A stretch of DNA of 64,000 bases from Nepenthes gracilis (taxonomy: Eukaryota > Streptophyta > Magnoliopsida > Caryophyllales > Nepenthaceae): assembly GCA_033239525.1 (NCBI GenBank), contig BSYO01000034.1, positions 186,001 to 250,000 on the forward strand. Direction: 5' to 3'. The notes under the pieces were generated by a model that worked only from the letters and a program-made list of their open reading frames with translations, was not told where the DNA came from and searched no databases. Each line of letters starts with the position of its first letter. Position 1 is the first letter of the stretch. Made by a program: the position numbers and the translations under genes. Of the stretch, positions 24,541 to 37,524 are shown one piece after another.

Positions 24541-25054
24541 TATTCCATAATTTGATCAGCTGTTCTGTTTTTAGGGCAAACAGCCGAGTGACACCTTCAT
24601 ACGCCCTCTTAAAATGAATACCAGAATACTTACAGCTTCCTCCCCAACATACAATCAGCAAGACTGCTCTAACAATAACCATTGGTTTTGCATCCAATAA
24701 ATTAGTGTAAGTGCAATAAAAATAGCAATGAAAATATGGGACAGGGATGAAAATGTATTCAATGCAAATCTTTTACTAATCATTTATTAAAATTGAGAAA
24801 TTTTTTCCTCTAGATTTACAAGGAGAAGATAAAATGAAGCAAGCCAGAAATCATATTTCCATTAATGAACATTTATAGTCAAAAGAACTAGCAAGTAAAA
24901 CATGTAGTAGCAACTTCTACTTTGAGATATATTACTTTTCCTTGTTTGTTGACTATGATTGGCAGCACAGAAATTTCTTCCTCAATGAATTAGTTTGTCA
25001 AGCCAGAAAATAGAGTATTTGACAAATACAAGAAGAGATAAAATAAACTTATAC

Positions 25055-25121
25055 CTTTAAAAAGATAAGGTGCCGATATAACTCTGGATCCAATGAAGGC
25101 AAATCATTCAAATAGTTGTGC
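25055..25121 (-). CDS. UPL6: UPL6 exon l, HECT N-lobe
   Basis: 67 nt: G completing Lys, then 22 codons HNYLNDLPSLDPELYRHLIF and LK. The DLPSLDPELYR string is a HECT hallmark. Many relatives have Tyr where this copy has the first His, a conservative change. Confidence 0.96.
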
Positions 25122-25607
25122 CTATGGAACAACAAGGAAAACATGCTTACATAACAGAAAGCAACCAAAATATATTATTGTTTTCCTCTGCCCCAAACCA
25201 GGGGGGTCGTGTTGGGTTCCATTATCTTTGATGAGCATATTACTATTAAATTAAACATGCAGAACTTCTAGCAAGTGGTGTCACCCTAACATAGTTTGTT
25301 CAACGTAAACTCTTACAGACAAATCTTTTGACAAATGTAACAAAGAGATGGTATTTATTGCAATCATAATGGAATTCCCAGGTCTGAAAATAAGGCTTCT
25401 CATGCCATTTCTGTAGAAACAATTATAGAAGACAACTGTCTAACAAGCATAATCACCATACATAGATACAACAACTCCGCATACATCCACATTTATTTAG
25501 CTTTCTCAGGGAGTGAAAAAGGAAAATTTCCCCCTTTTTGAGGGTATGCAGCAGTGAACATGAAAAAGATGGCAGACAATAATTCTTTCTTCGGATAAAG
25601 TTAGGAA

Positions 25608-25672
25608 GGAGTTTGTGGGATTGAACCCATGCTATTTGTCAGGGCAAGCAGGTAAATATCATTAGGCTACAC
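25608..25672 (-). repeat. Possible SINE head
   Basis: The minus strand reads tagcctaatgatatttacct (A-box like) and then gggttcaatcccac (B-box like) about 35 bases on. The spacing fits a tRNA-derived promoter; no tail was delimited. Weak call. Confidence 0.35.
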
Positions 25673-25892
25673 TTAAGACAACCTAAAAATGGAGGAGAAT
25701 AATAAAACCAGATTAGGATAAAAAGAGATCCACTTCCCACAGATCAGTTAACTGACACAGAAAAGAAGCAAGTAAAAACTACATAACGCTCTCAAATGCA
25801 TATATTTCATACATCAAAGCCACACTAAATTTCAGAACAACATGGAACTGGTGTTTTTGGAACAACATTCAACAAAAACTTAAAGCACTATC

Positions 25893-26388
25893 AACACTCT
25901 CCCGGGGCTAAAGTGTTGGTGTCGGACACATGTCAAATAGAATCGTTCTGACACATCAATTTTTTTGTTTTATTTTATTGCATTTGACTTTGACATGCTC
26001 CAGTAAGTTTTGGACATGTTTGGGAGAAGTTTTGAACACATTGAGTAAAGTAATAAATTTTAAAACTAGAGTTTGTATATACATTAGAGAAAATTTGTAC
26101 CATTTTTAATATGTTATATCACAACTTAATATATTAGCTCATCGCTAAATTGTACACTACTTTTCCTTGTGAAATTTTTCTTTGGACAAGGAAAAGAAAA
26201 TGTGTTTTGTTATGGAAAATTTACTATTTAAGTAGTGTTCTTTATAAATTAAGTTCCCATATATATAAATAAACTATATATTTCAATTAATATATTCCCA
26301 ATATGTTGTACCCTAATTTGCAGAAAATAACATGTTAATTTATCAGTGTCTTGCCATGTCAGTCTCCCATGTCCATACTTTTTAGACG
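25893..26388. mobile_element. Non-autonomous element related to those at 60.9-62.6 kb
   Basis: Left part: ggggctaaagtgttggtgtc then ggacacatgtc. Right part: tatattcccaatatgttgta and a gtccatactttttaga end. The same pattern bounds the element at 61911-62557. No clear target duplication. Confidence 0.6.
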
Positions 26389-26587
26389 AAAAACTTTTTC
26401 CACCAGTAGACTTTGCTTTGACTAGTTGCCATTGGTTTCCATACATGAATGTCCATAACTTATTCAGAAGTTTGGCTCGAACAAGCATAGCCAAAGAAAA
26501 TTTACAAAACAAGACATCATCAGTTGGATGCCCCCAAATGGATGTTATTTCACCACATAGGTATTCCAATTAGGGGCATACTTGTTC

Positions 26588-26631
26588 AAAAAAATAAAAT
26601 AAAATAAAATAAAATAAAATAAAATAAAAAT
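26588..26631. repeat. (AAAAT)n microsatellite
   Basis: About eight aaaat units in a row. Confidence 0.97.
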
Positions 26632-26928
26632 CATTTTCGGAAGTGATAGGGTGCAAGGTCAACTCATGATATTTTCTCTAATGTTCTTTCCCTCAAGTTC
26701 TGCACTTTCCTTCTTCATGAATTGAGTTGAATGCATTTTTCATATAGAAAAAGACCTTTTTGTATACAAATTTGGAGAAAGAAAACGTATTGACAACATT
26801 TTGTTATTCTGATATAACATTTACAACGTAATCACCTTTTGATTTTGACTAACTCGAAAAGAAAAAGAATTATACACGCATACTGTAAATTAACAAGGAA
26901 TATAAGATAATCAGCTTGAAGATCTTAC

Positions 26929-26996
26929 TTCTGTTTTAATTTGCTCAGAAAGAATGTTGCAAATGGTATATCCACAAGAATGCCTTCAAACATTGC
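26929..26996 (-). CDS. UPL6: UPL6 exon k, HECT N-lobe
   Basis: 68 nt: 22 codons (AMFEGILVDIPFATFFLSKL, then KQ) plus AA of a split Lys. This is the E2-binding side of the N-lobe in HECT folds. Donor AA/GTAAGA. Confidence 0.96.
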
Positions 26997-28442
26997 CTGC
27001 ACGCATAAAAGTAAATGAAAGAGATATGTCACCATGAAGCAGGACTAAAAAAATAAAAAGATGGAAGTATAAGTGGAACATTCACTTAATTAATCAAGCA
27101 TCCAACATGACAGAAAAAAATAGTTCATATCATCATGGCAATCAAGTTGTTAAGTGAAATAGCAGCTAGATATCAGCATAGAGAACTAAAATAGCAATGG
27201 TCATCACTGGAAAATTTACGGTAATGGCATTTTTCTAGCAGTATTACACCATGACCACCAATTGCTATAGCAAATTTCTAAGTAAAACAAATACCATTCT
27301 ACGTAAATCAATGCTCCACTGAAAGAGCATCTGTTCCCATTCTGGCTATCTACCCCTTTTCAGTGGTGGTGGTGGTGGAGATAAGCGAATTTCAATACCA
27401 GCGAAAAAAAACAGAATCCCTCAAGGGTAGGAAGGGGGGACCTTAAATCGATACAAAGAAAACCCAATCATGCACAAGTGCTGATAAAATAAGACTTCTG
27501 ACACAAGCCACCAGAAAACAGAACACAGAAATAAAATTTAGAAACAACATTCGGGTGCTTGTAGCGGTTTTGCTTTCCCTTTGGCCCCACCACCTTTTAA
27601 CCTCAAGGACTTAGAAACAACGTATGGTCTGCCTTCCAGCTTAAAAATGCAGAGAACAGATACAGCTATTTCTTCTATCAACAGCTTCATTTTAAACAAT
27701 TCAGGTTAAAATAAATACAACCACAGTGCTCAGTGCCAAGCATTTTGAGTCATTTACATCCCTCATTCATTGGTCCCACAATCACCTCACCCATGCAAAG
27801 CCCAACATTTGCTGAGCTCCTCGGCTATTGTGGCTTATTCTTCAACATCACCGTCACTCCAATTCTTCACTCATTTTACATATCCAATGATTTACCTCCA
27901 TGTTACTTGAGACGTTGCTCAACAGCCTAGTATCCTCATCACCTTCTTTAACAATGAACTGTTGTTTAAGTCATCATGGATTTTCCAGATATTTTTATTT
28001 CCACATTTTTATATCTTCTGCATTGTTATAATTGTAGCCTACATCAATTTATTCTTTTCCAAGTAAAATTAAAAGGGTAGGTAATTTATATTCAACACCT
28101 CCACCCCCTAAGATGGAGAAACCAGCTCAGTGACCATGTTATTTACATAAATCAAACATTTGCATTATCATCATCTACCAAAACAGCAAAAGATATGGTA
28201 AATTCCATTCTTCCTTAATCCTTTATGTATGCTAACCTTTTACACTTCAGAAGAATACCTTTTAAGTTTCCCGTAATGAAGGATGCCCAATAGCCAAGAT
28301 ATTTAGTATGAGGAACACTCAAAGAAGTAATCATTGAGTTAGATACTACATACACAGATTATTAAGGATATCTGCAGACATTACACCACACATTGTACAG
28401 AGAATCCATTAAAAACGCAGAAACTATTAGAACACTTTATAC
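26997..28442. other. UPL6 intron between exons j and k
   Basis: 1,446 bp. It includes a short (GTG)n run near 27365. No gene or clear TE was recognised. Confidence 0.5.
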
Positions 28443-28541
28443 CTTTGCAAGAACAGTTCCAAGAAAATGGAAAAACTGAAGATGCTGTTCATGTATTAAT
28501 CCTGATCCAGGATTAGGATAGAGGAGGTGATCTGCTGTTTC
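28443..28541 (-). CDS. UPL6: UPL6 exon j, HECT N-lobe
   Basis: 99 nt, 33 codons, phase 0. It reads ETADHLLYPNPGSGLIHEQH and continues HLQFFHFLGTVLAK. This directly continues the QYGLFK end of exon i although 17,530 bp of intron separate them. Confidence 0.96.
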
Positions 28542-29802
28542 CTGTATTCACCAAGCCAAGCAGATATGTAAATGCAATGTAATTTTCCTAAAAGATTTAT
28601 CAACACAAACAATATTTCTGCTGGAAAATTAATAGAGAACACAGAAGACAGAAACATAGTTCTAATATTGATTAAACCAATAAATATATAATAGTGACCT
28701 GTTAAAAATGCAAATGTATAACACGAAAACAGCATACACTATTTTTTATTTTAATATACAATAGGTATTTTCTGAGGGAAATACACTTGACAATGATCTG
28801 GACCAGTTAATGACAGTAGGAGTCAATTGCATAAATTTTAGATGTCAAATCTGCCAAACCAAAGTGGTAATTTACAGAGACCCAAACAAGACAACCAATG
28901 AATATGATAAACCAAAACACCAAAACAGGTTCAGTTTAGACAAAGCTTCCAATTTAACATCCCTTTTGTTTAGCACTGATAATTTCAAATAAAATAAAAG
29001 CCAAACCAAAAACAGACATCACATTTTGTTTAGTATGGGTAGACAATATTACAAAACTGAATTATATTATAATCACTTTTAAACTTTTAATTAGATGGGT
29101 TAACATTTTAAACCTAAATCACCACAAATAGAATAGTAAGTCATAGTGATCCAGGTACAACCTACTTACTACTCAATGTCCATTAAAAAATATTGTTAAC
29201 ACTATAAATTGACTTTTTCTCATCATATACCTTTCCTAAAAAGAGACAAAGTCTTTTTGTTCCATATCAAATCCACATAAACTATTGCACCTGGATTCTA
29301 ATAAAAAAAATATAACTAGACCAGTACATAACCTGAAATGGAAATTCCTAAGAATTTTCTTACATCAACTTTATTCTCTATTCTGGATAATCAAGAAACA
29401 AGGATGTTCTGCTGATTATAGTAATAGCCAAATATTTCTAAAAGTTCTAAATAAGTATTTTTTTCTATTTTTCAATATATTAAAAAAAAAACAAATTTCT
29501 ATTTTGAATTGCTTTATATATATCCCGAGGTGATGTGAAAGAAACAAAGATTTATTTCCATATGATAAGATGAGAGAAATAAAAATCATTGAAAAAGCAT
29601 CGATGGAAGTAAGTTACATGTAACAGAAAATGGAAGTAATATTCCAATGAATCTTAAAACAAGACAAGTATTACATTAAACAAATGGAACTAGATGGTTT
29701 GATAAAAAATAATTGTTGTTTTGACTAAACAGTTATGGATGACTTGACAATTGTAATTTGAATAAACTATTTGGTATATTTTCCAAAATCACAAAGTGCC
29801 CT
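28542..29802. other. UPL6 intron, no feature recognised
   Basis: AT-rich sequence between exon j and the plastid-derived block; nothing recognised. Confidence 0.45.
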
Positions 29803-30165
29803 ATGCTTATGCTCTATGAATATGATGTTTTCAAACATTTCTACTTGTATCTAGTGTTATTCTTATTTTGGCATTTCTACTTCACAAAATTTTAGCTTTG
29901 ATTAGCAATGAAAAAGAGAATCTTTCTAGTTCTGAATCGGATAAGGAATAAAAGAGTGATGCCTGGTTACAAATTCAAATCCAATATATATGTTCCCTCT
30001 GGTTTTGTAGTTTTCTTATGATGAAAAGGTTCTTCTTTACATGGGCAATGAGTTTCGATGTATTGGGTGTATCTATATTTATACAAGTTGTAATCACCAG
30101 GCATATCCTAATTGTTGGTTACTTCTATGCATGGAGAAAAGGATTAGAATGGTATGAGTTCCTGA
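29803..30165 (+). pseudogene. ndhC: Plastid-derived ndhC pseudogene (nuclear insertion)
   Basis: ndhC encodes plastid NADH dehydrogenase-like complex subunit 3. Across frameshifts and stops, the plus strand follows it from end to end: LYEYDVF at the start (29803), ISNEKENLSSSES at ~29905, DAWLQ at ~29957, then [15 protein letters not shown] at ~30040 and YAWRKGLEW at ~30127. In-frame stops and at least two frame changes make it non-functional. It is followed immediately by ndhK, as in plastid genomes, so the source is plastid DNA moved to the nucleus. Confidence 0.87.
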
Positions 30166-30714
30166 ATATTCTTACAATTAACAAAGAAGATTAGTAGAGT
30201 CATGAATTCCAGTGAATATTCCCTACTTGACTAAATAACCAAAAATTCACTTATTTTAACTATATCAAATGATTTTTCAAATTAGTTAAAACTATCTAGT
30301 TACGGTCGCTTCTCTATGGTACCAGTTATTGCTTCAATGAATTTGTTTCAATAATAGGCTAGTGATTCAACTTTGATCGTGATGGATTGGTACCAAGATC
30401 AACCCTAAACAACGGACCTAATTTTAATAGCTACTACTACATTATCAATGAAAATAGCTCCTTGTATGGTGAGATTACATAGGCAAATGCCTAAACCAAA
30501 ATTAGTTATTGCTATGGAAGCATGTACAATTATAGATGAAATTTTCAGTACAATATAGGGGATCAATAATTCCTATGGATGCATATTTGCCAACATGTCA
30601 ACAGACTTTGCTGGAAAATACCTCATGAAATCCACAAAGACGTAATTAGGTCTCAACAAAAGAATCGATGTTTTACTATCATCACAAATTTCGTGTAAAC
30701 ACAACATTCATAAG
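30154..30714 (+). pseudogene. ndhK: Plastid-derived ndhK pseudogene
   Basis: ndhK encodes plastid NDH subunit K. The frame opens at the ATG overlapping the end of ndhC, the usual plastid overlap. It then reads VMNSSEYSLLD at ~30199, [15 protein letters not shown] at ~30419, then [15 protein letters not shown] at ~30487 (MPEPKYVIAMGACTI in the family). The C-terminal IRSQQ-like remnant is at ~30643. Multiple stops are present (for example after SLLD). The Fe-S cysteine region is damaged. The block is cut at 30715 by the LTR of Copia element 2. Confidence 0.88.
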
Positions 30715-30915
30715 TATAGAACTTATGAAAAAAGGAGAGATGAGAGCATTCTGTTCATGGGTTTATATTATTCATATGTATATATATAGGGCTATTTATA
30801 TATGTCAAAAATACTAAATTATTCATACAAAAGAATATTTCTTAGTATATCCTAAAATATATTATAAGAGTATATACTAACAAATATTTTCATAATACTA
30901 ATATATATTCTAACA
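30715..30915 (-). mobile_element. Copia element 2, 3' LTR
   Basis: 201 bp. Minus strand starts TGTTAGAATA after the purine-rich ttgagagtg tract and ends CATAAGTTCTATA. It matches the other LTR at 37525-37705 along its length with small indels. Confidence 0.8.
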
Positions 30916-32822
30916 CACTCTCAAGTTGAAATATAGATATTGATCATGCTCAATTTGTTACAAATGTACGTAACTCGAACTCTTGTTAAAGACTTGGTGA
31001 AAATCAGCAAGTTGATCTTCAATTCTCACATGATGGTTATGAATCAAGACTTATTGGAGCATTTCACGAAGAAAGTAACAATCTACCTCAATATACTTTG
31101 TATGCTCATGAAATAATGGATTAGATGCAATATTGATGGCTGATTGGTTATTGCACCACAATTGAGAAGGTCTAGAATTCTTACACCTAGGAGATTCAAG
31201 TAATTGTCCAAGTCACATCACTTTATAGGTAATGTGCCAATGCATGATATTCTGATTCTATACTTGACTTGACTACCATATTTTTTTTTTTTTACTTTTT
31301 CATGACACAAGATTGCCTCCAAAAAACACACAATAGTTAGTAGTAGATTTATGATCAGACAACGATCTAACCCAATTAACACAAGAAAAATCCTCGACCT
31401 AGTATGACCATGATCATAATACAAGCCTCATTCTTGTGTACACTTAAGATATCCCATAACGCACACTATAGCATCCCAATGCGGAACATGAGGAGAAGAC
31501 AAGAGCTAGCTCACAACACTAGCAGCTAACACAATATCTGGACGAGTCAAGATAATTAAGCTTACTAAATAGTCATTGATACCTTTTTAGTTCAGTAAAG
31601 ACGTTTCCATCATTTGGTGATAATTTAACATTTAGATCCATGACAGAGTCATAAGGTCTTGAATTCAACATACCAAATCTCGAAGTAAATCCATAGTTTA
31701 CTTTCTTTGCAAAAGAAAGATTTCAAGACTACATCTACAACCTCAATATCTAGAAAATAACAGAAATTCCTAAGATCTTTAGTTTGAAAATAATTTTAAA
31801 TATGTGATACCAATGCTATTGCTGTCATTAATCATAATATCATTCATTTACATAACGAGAAAAATAAACCTAGCATTGGAATGACAATGGAATATGAAGT
31901 AATCGCTATCATAACGAGCGAGCCCAAATTTAAATATAACTTCACTGAATCAGTCAAACCACACTCCTAGGGATTGTTTCAAAGCATATAAGAACTCTTT
32001 GAGCCAACAAATAAATCTAGACTCCTCTAAAGCAACAAACCCTAAAGGTTATTCTAAATAAATTTCATCCTAAAGATCACCATATAAGAATACATTCTTG
32101 ACGTCAAGTTGATGTAAAGACTAATGATATCACTGTAAAAGCTAAAGAAATGAGAAGCCTAATAAAAATAATCTTTGCAACAAGTGAAAAAGTATTGTCT
32201 ATACCATATGTCTGAGCATACCTTTTGACCATAAAACGTGCTTTCAACCGGGATAGAGAACCATTTGGATTGACTTTTAATGTGTAAATCCATTTACATT
32301 TGATGCATTTTTCTCTAAGAGCTAAAAAGACTAACTCCCGTGTGTGATTATACTCATGATTATACTCAACTACAGCCATCTGTTCCCCCATAACTATCCG
32401 CCAATTATGATAAGAAATAGCTTCTAATATAGATCAACGTATGCTAATAGATTCAAAAGCAGACACAAAAGTCCGCTATGAAGATGAAATAGTAGCATAA
32501 GATAACGTAATAAACAATAAAAATTGAGTACGACTGCGATGACCTTTCCGTAATGCCAATCGGAAGGTCTAAACTAGTTCATTCATTAGGAATTATAGTA
32601 TTTATAGTTCGGATAGCTGGTTAAGATCGGAATCAATAGTGGTTGGCTTAAGGTCTACTCTTGGAGAGAAACTAAACACCTAATAAACACCACGATCATT
32701 TGTCTAAGAAAGAAGGACAATGAGGCACATGTAATAGTGGTGCAAGAGATGCACACTGATGAACAATTTCATATACAAGAATATCGTTATCAGAAGAGAT
32801 ATTTGATGAACTTAATACATCT
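30916..32822 (-). mobile_element. Copia element 2, RNase H and reverse transcriptase
   Basis: The polypurine-like region is followed by RNase H remnants. The RT opening is at 32391-32104: REKCIKCKWIYTLKVNPNGS, then LKARFMVKRYAQTYGIDNTF and SLVAKIIFIRLLISLA. This is the Copia RT N-terminal motif set. The reading stops where the LTR-like element at 32823 interrupts. Sense with UPL6, with decayed frames. Confidence 0.88.
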
Positions 32823-35690
32823 TGTGGGGACCTAAACCCAAGTTGCCTGACTAGACTCCGACTAACCACGCAGAAACTTCAATAATAATTATCTATCGCG
32901 ATTAAAACATAATTATAATAATATAATCATAAAGTCCATCTTCTCAAACATGAGATAAATGAAATAAAAATGTCCGAATATACCAAACTAAGGGCCGCAA
33001 CAATCTACAAAATAAAGCCTCATCACACTCGACATAACATAACAGTTTGACTCTAAGATCCTCTATCTGTATGCTTCTTATTAAATAATTGATCTTTGAT
33101 TAGCACTACTATCCTATATTAATCTGGAATCAAAAAAATGCAACGGTAAGCTAAAAGCCTAGTAAGTGATATAATCAAGAATATAATAACAACGGCTATC
33201 TTGGATAACAATCTCAATGACAAGTAAAAGCAATATCCATACCATGATGACCAACCACTCCTATCCGAGACTTCACGCTATGTTGTTATCACGACTTAAG
33301 GATAATATGATTCTCATCTTTCAAATAAGACCATAAGTGCAACCTACATTCCACTGAATTCGAATATCAAGAAGAAGTTATGTTTTGCTGAACCTATCGC
33401 AAAAGAGGCCACTACTACAAGCGATGTCTCAAAAATTTCCTTAGCTCTTATTTTCTCACTGCAAATTTTAAGCCATGTATTGGTACCCTGACGGTTCGGT
33501 AGCTACCATGAGGTAACCGATATTTGCATGCTTGACAACTAACCATTAAGGTCTTCAAGGCTTTTCCAACACATGGCATAGGAATACATCCAAATGACTT
33601 ACCAACACATAGCATAAGAACATATCCATGTGACTCTGCCAATACGAGGCATAGGAACACATCCAAACAATTTTGCCAACACATGGCATAGGAACACATC
33701 TAGGACACTTTACTAACACAAGGCATAGGAACACATCCAAATGACTTTGCCAACACATGGCATAGGAATAGATCCAAATGAATTTACCAACACATGATAT
33801 AGGAGCACAACCAAAATACATCAATCCCAACATCTCTCGTTGCAATATCCCTTAATATCTTAATGTCGTCGTTTACACGAATATAATCATCCCTCCAAAG
33901 CAATTGATTTCAATCCATCGAAACATGGACTAAATGTTGGACGACTGTAGATCATACTATAGTTCCGTAGGTTTCATAGTTCTTGTTACCGTAGTGCTTT
34001 TATACAATCTTTTTTACCTAACCATGGAGTAAACAATGTGTAGAATAGCAAGGGCCATAAACATCCATTGAATCAAAGGAAAAGCTAATCATGGATGTCC
34101 ATCAAGGAGTACCTCCTCACTTTCCTACACGACTAATACTCTATTGAAATCGACTCAACGTTATCTAACCCTACAATCTTTAGATGTTTCTAGGATGCAT
34201 TTACGCGAAGTAAAACATCCCACTATCCTACCCTTGACCTACCACTTGGCCACTAGGAGAAAAAGACTCTTTCACACTTGATCCCTTATATTACAAACCT
34301 GAATTATTGAAATCCATAGGATTTTCCATCTGATCATGAGTAAAACATAAGCATGTAAAGTTTTTACTCTTGGAGCTCTACTTCATAGTAAAACATAAGC
34401 ATGTAAAGTTTTCATCTTGGGCCCTAAAAGCCTATGCCAAGCCATAGCCAAGGGGAATCATTAACCATCTCATTATACTTGTACATAACTTCATGGATTT
34501 CACTCTCCATCCCTCAAATATATACACACACCCTAACTTGGCTTAGAGTACACTCAACCTCCATGAGACTAAATTAAGTCATAGTTAACAACATGCAAAG
34601 GACTCATAAATATCATACTAGAAAGCATAAAGATAAAGGCTTGGACATGAAACGAGAATAAAGTCACAAAGACATCATTTTTATGCATATAGTCAACTTT
34701 TTCTCAAGAGCTGAAATGGATGTTCAAAAATGGATGTAGGATAACCCCTTCAACATATTAGAAACAACATTAATAAGTGAAAACACATTCCGTTAGAAGA
34801 AATAGGAAGAATGCCAAGGAATAGTGAGAACCTCACTTGCCTCAGTCATGATTCTTCAAATAATTGAAGCAAGCACAAATAGCCTCCAATAACTCACCAA
34901 GCTTGTCCTCCCCTTCGCTTTATAGTATGGATCACCTCCTCCTTCAATGGTGGCACGACTCCATGGAAGGAAGAAGAAACAAAGGTCTTTTAGGTTTAGA
35001 CCTTATTTTTTTCTTTTCTCCTTTTCTATCTTTTCTCAATGGAAGAGTGAGGCTCTAAGGTGGCTACCAATTTTTCCACTCTCTCATCTCCAAGTGGCCG
35101 AGACTCTCAAGGAAAAGTAGGGTTAAAACATAAGAGGGAGGGGTAGCTAGTTAAAATAAAGAGGAAAAACAAGGTTTTTCTTTTTTAAATGAGTGGCACA
35201 ATGCTTAGGGGCTAATTTAGTTCCTTATTAGTTTTCCTTTTCTCCTATTTACTAGAGAAACAGCTAAAAAATAAGGAGAGGTGGCCAAATGCACAAGGGA
35301 TAGATGCAGTTCATTAGGGTTTAATAGGGTAAATTAGAATTGTGTTAGGGTTTTCCCCTGGAAATTTCTAGTCCATACACAGTATGCACAATATTTTAAT
35401 TACTATTCGACATATAATCATACCAAATTATATATACTACATTCACAAAAAAAGTCTAATTAATAAAATAATACACTGAGTATAACATCCATTACTAATG
35501 AGGAAATTACCGAAATACCCTCCAGCAACTCCTTGAATCTAAGTAGTCCAGGGTCTTTATGATATTAGTCTAGATCTCTATACAAATTTTTGGCTTTTAA
35601 AAATATCATTTGCGCCACTATTTTTATAATTAATGACCTCTAATAACTGGAAGTCCAATTGGACAAAAAATGAAACATCAGAGTGTTACA
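32823..35690. mobile_element. 2.87-kb LTR-like element nested in Copia element 2
   Basis: Begins TGTGGGGACC and ends GAGTGTTACA (TG...CA). It is flanked by catct (left) and cattt (right), a 5-bp duplication with one mismatch. It interrupts the Copia element: integrase sequence resumes at 35691. There is no recognisable protein. Length, TG...CA ends and lack of coding fit a solo LTR of a long-LTR Gypsy lineage, or a non-autonomous retroelement. Orientation unknown. Confidence 0.6.
33562..33819. repeat. Seven-unit ~36-37-bp tandem repeat
   Basis: Units of the form ttgccaacacatggcatagg followed by aacacatccaaatgac; seven are visible with moderate divergence. It lies within the nested LTR-like element. 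The repeat keeps one frame partly open (recurring CVGK / MCWQS / FLCLVL residues), but this is a repeat artefact. Confidence 0.93.
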
Positions 35691-37524
35691 CATTTGGACA
35701 AAAATGTGCAAACGTATGAAATGTAACATTAGATGGCACCAACAAATGTCCTAACTTTGGAGAGAAATGCTAATACACATTTTGACTATAAAGATATCCA
35801 AGGAAAATATATCACAGAAACTTAGGATCAAATTTAGTCACTTAAGGCCAAATATCTCGGACATAACATACACAATAAAAAATCCTCGTGGAAAGAAAAT
35901 ATAATGGTTTGTTAGAAAATAATATATGACAGGAAATCTCCCCCTTAAGGATAGTAGATGGCATCCGATTAATAAGATAACAAGTTGTTAAACTGCATTG
36001 CTCTAAAAGGTTTTGGAACTCCCATTTGGAATAAGAGGGCTATAGCAATTTCCATTAAATGCATATGCTTCCTCTCAGCAACTCTATTCTATTGGGGTGT
36101 ATCGAGAAAAGATATTTCATGGTAAATTCCATGTTGTGACAAGAGGGTAAAAAAGGAGGTATAAAAATATTCATAACCATTATCACTCTTTAAAGTATAT
36201 ATAAAAGTGCAAAATTGGGTCTAACTTTAATATGAAATGCACAGAAAATGGAGTATAACTTTATCAAGTATAACAAATGCAAATAGTCATTAATAAAGGT
36301 AAAATGAAACAAAGTCCCATCTTGGATGAAACTTAATATGATCCTTGGATATCTAATTGTACTAACTCAAAAAGGTGCTGAGGCACATGGATTTACTTGA
36401 TGGGAATAAGACCTATAATGATGTTTGACAAAATGATATAACTAACAAAACAATTCAGTAACATATGTCAGAGTTAGACATAACATTCTTAAGTTGGAAA
36501 GAGATGGATGTCTCAATTTATAGTGAAGATTAGGGGGCATGGAAGTGGCACTAGAACAGATAAAAGGATTGGGGTCTGCATCTAACAAGTAGATACCTCC
36601 GAAGTTACGACGACCTCTACCAATAACTATCATCATAGGAAGATCTTGAAACTAATTGTGTAGAGAAAAAGTTTGTATAATAATTATATTATTGAGTAAA
36701 ATAATTAATTAATAGCAGATTAAAAGAAAAAATAAAAAGTAAAGAACCGATAGAAGACATAAAGCCGGTGATAGAAAAGTAGAACCAATACCTTTAACCG
36801 TTGTAGATGAGCTATTAACCAAAACAATATCAGAAATAATGGAATATAGTTAGTAGTCAGACAAAATATCTGTATATCCAATAATATGATTGGAGGTGGT
36901 GGAGTCAATGATTCAAGCCCGAGAAAGCGCTGAGAGACAGGTCATGTGGTTACGAGATTAAACAAGAGTAGTAACATTATGATAAGGGGTTATAGTAAGC
37001 CTCCATGCACAACCAACACTTATTTTGGGTATGACCCACTCTAAGACAATAAAAACAAATTAACCTTTTATCATTGCTTTTACTACAATGATCACCAAAC
37101 ATTGATTTAGAAGCCATGGATAAGCAATATATAATCACAAGGCCATGGTCAAAAGCAACAAAGTAGCTTTAAAGAGTATAGCAACCTCAAAATCAACAAC
37201 AATGAGAACAACAAGCCAGCAAACTTCACAGATCTAACCAGAAGCAAAATCAAAGAATTCCATAATATCAGTAAAGATATAGCCAAAAGAGGCCTTAACA
37301 AATTGGTAGAAACTGGAGCTCAAAATACGGTAGAATGGTACTATAGCATGGTACTATTTATAGTTAGGGTTCTTTTGAAGATTTTTTACACTAACCATTA
37401 GAAAATTTAGAAATTGCTATGAAAATTTCACTCATTGGCTGAAGGCACATCTTTACCAAAACGAAATCATCGGTGACGATGACGGCGGCAGCTTGGGTTC
37501 AGGATATAACTCACTTAGATACCA
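35691..37524 (-). mobile_element. Copia element 2, integrase to gag and primer-binding site
   Basis: Integrase at ~36220-36010 reads LKSDNGYEYF, then LLSQHGIYHEISFLDTP and RVAERKHMHLMEIAIALLFQ. This is the D-N-A-x-E-Y ... H-G-I ... T-P-Q-Q-N-G core. Gag lies toward 37500. Just inside the right LTR the minus strand reads TGGTATCTAAGTGAG, a decayed tRNA-Met primer-binding site. Stops are frequent. Confidence 0.85.

Noticed and set aside
33562..33819. Possible CRISPR-like array
   Set aside because: Contiguous minisatellite without unique spacers, in plant nuclear DNA.
33448..33845. Open frames with recurring Cys-Val-Gly-Lys residues
   Set aside because: Produced by the 36-37-bp tandem repeat, whose period near a multiple of three keeps frames open; not a gene.
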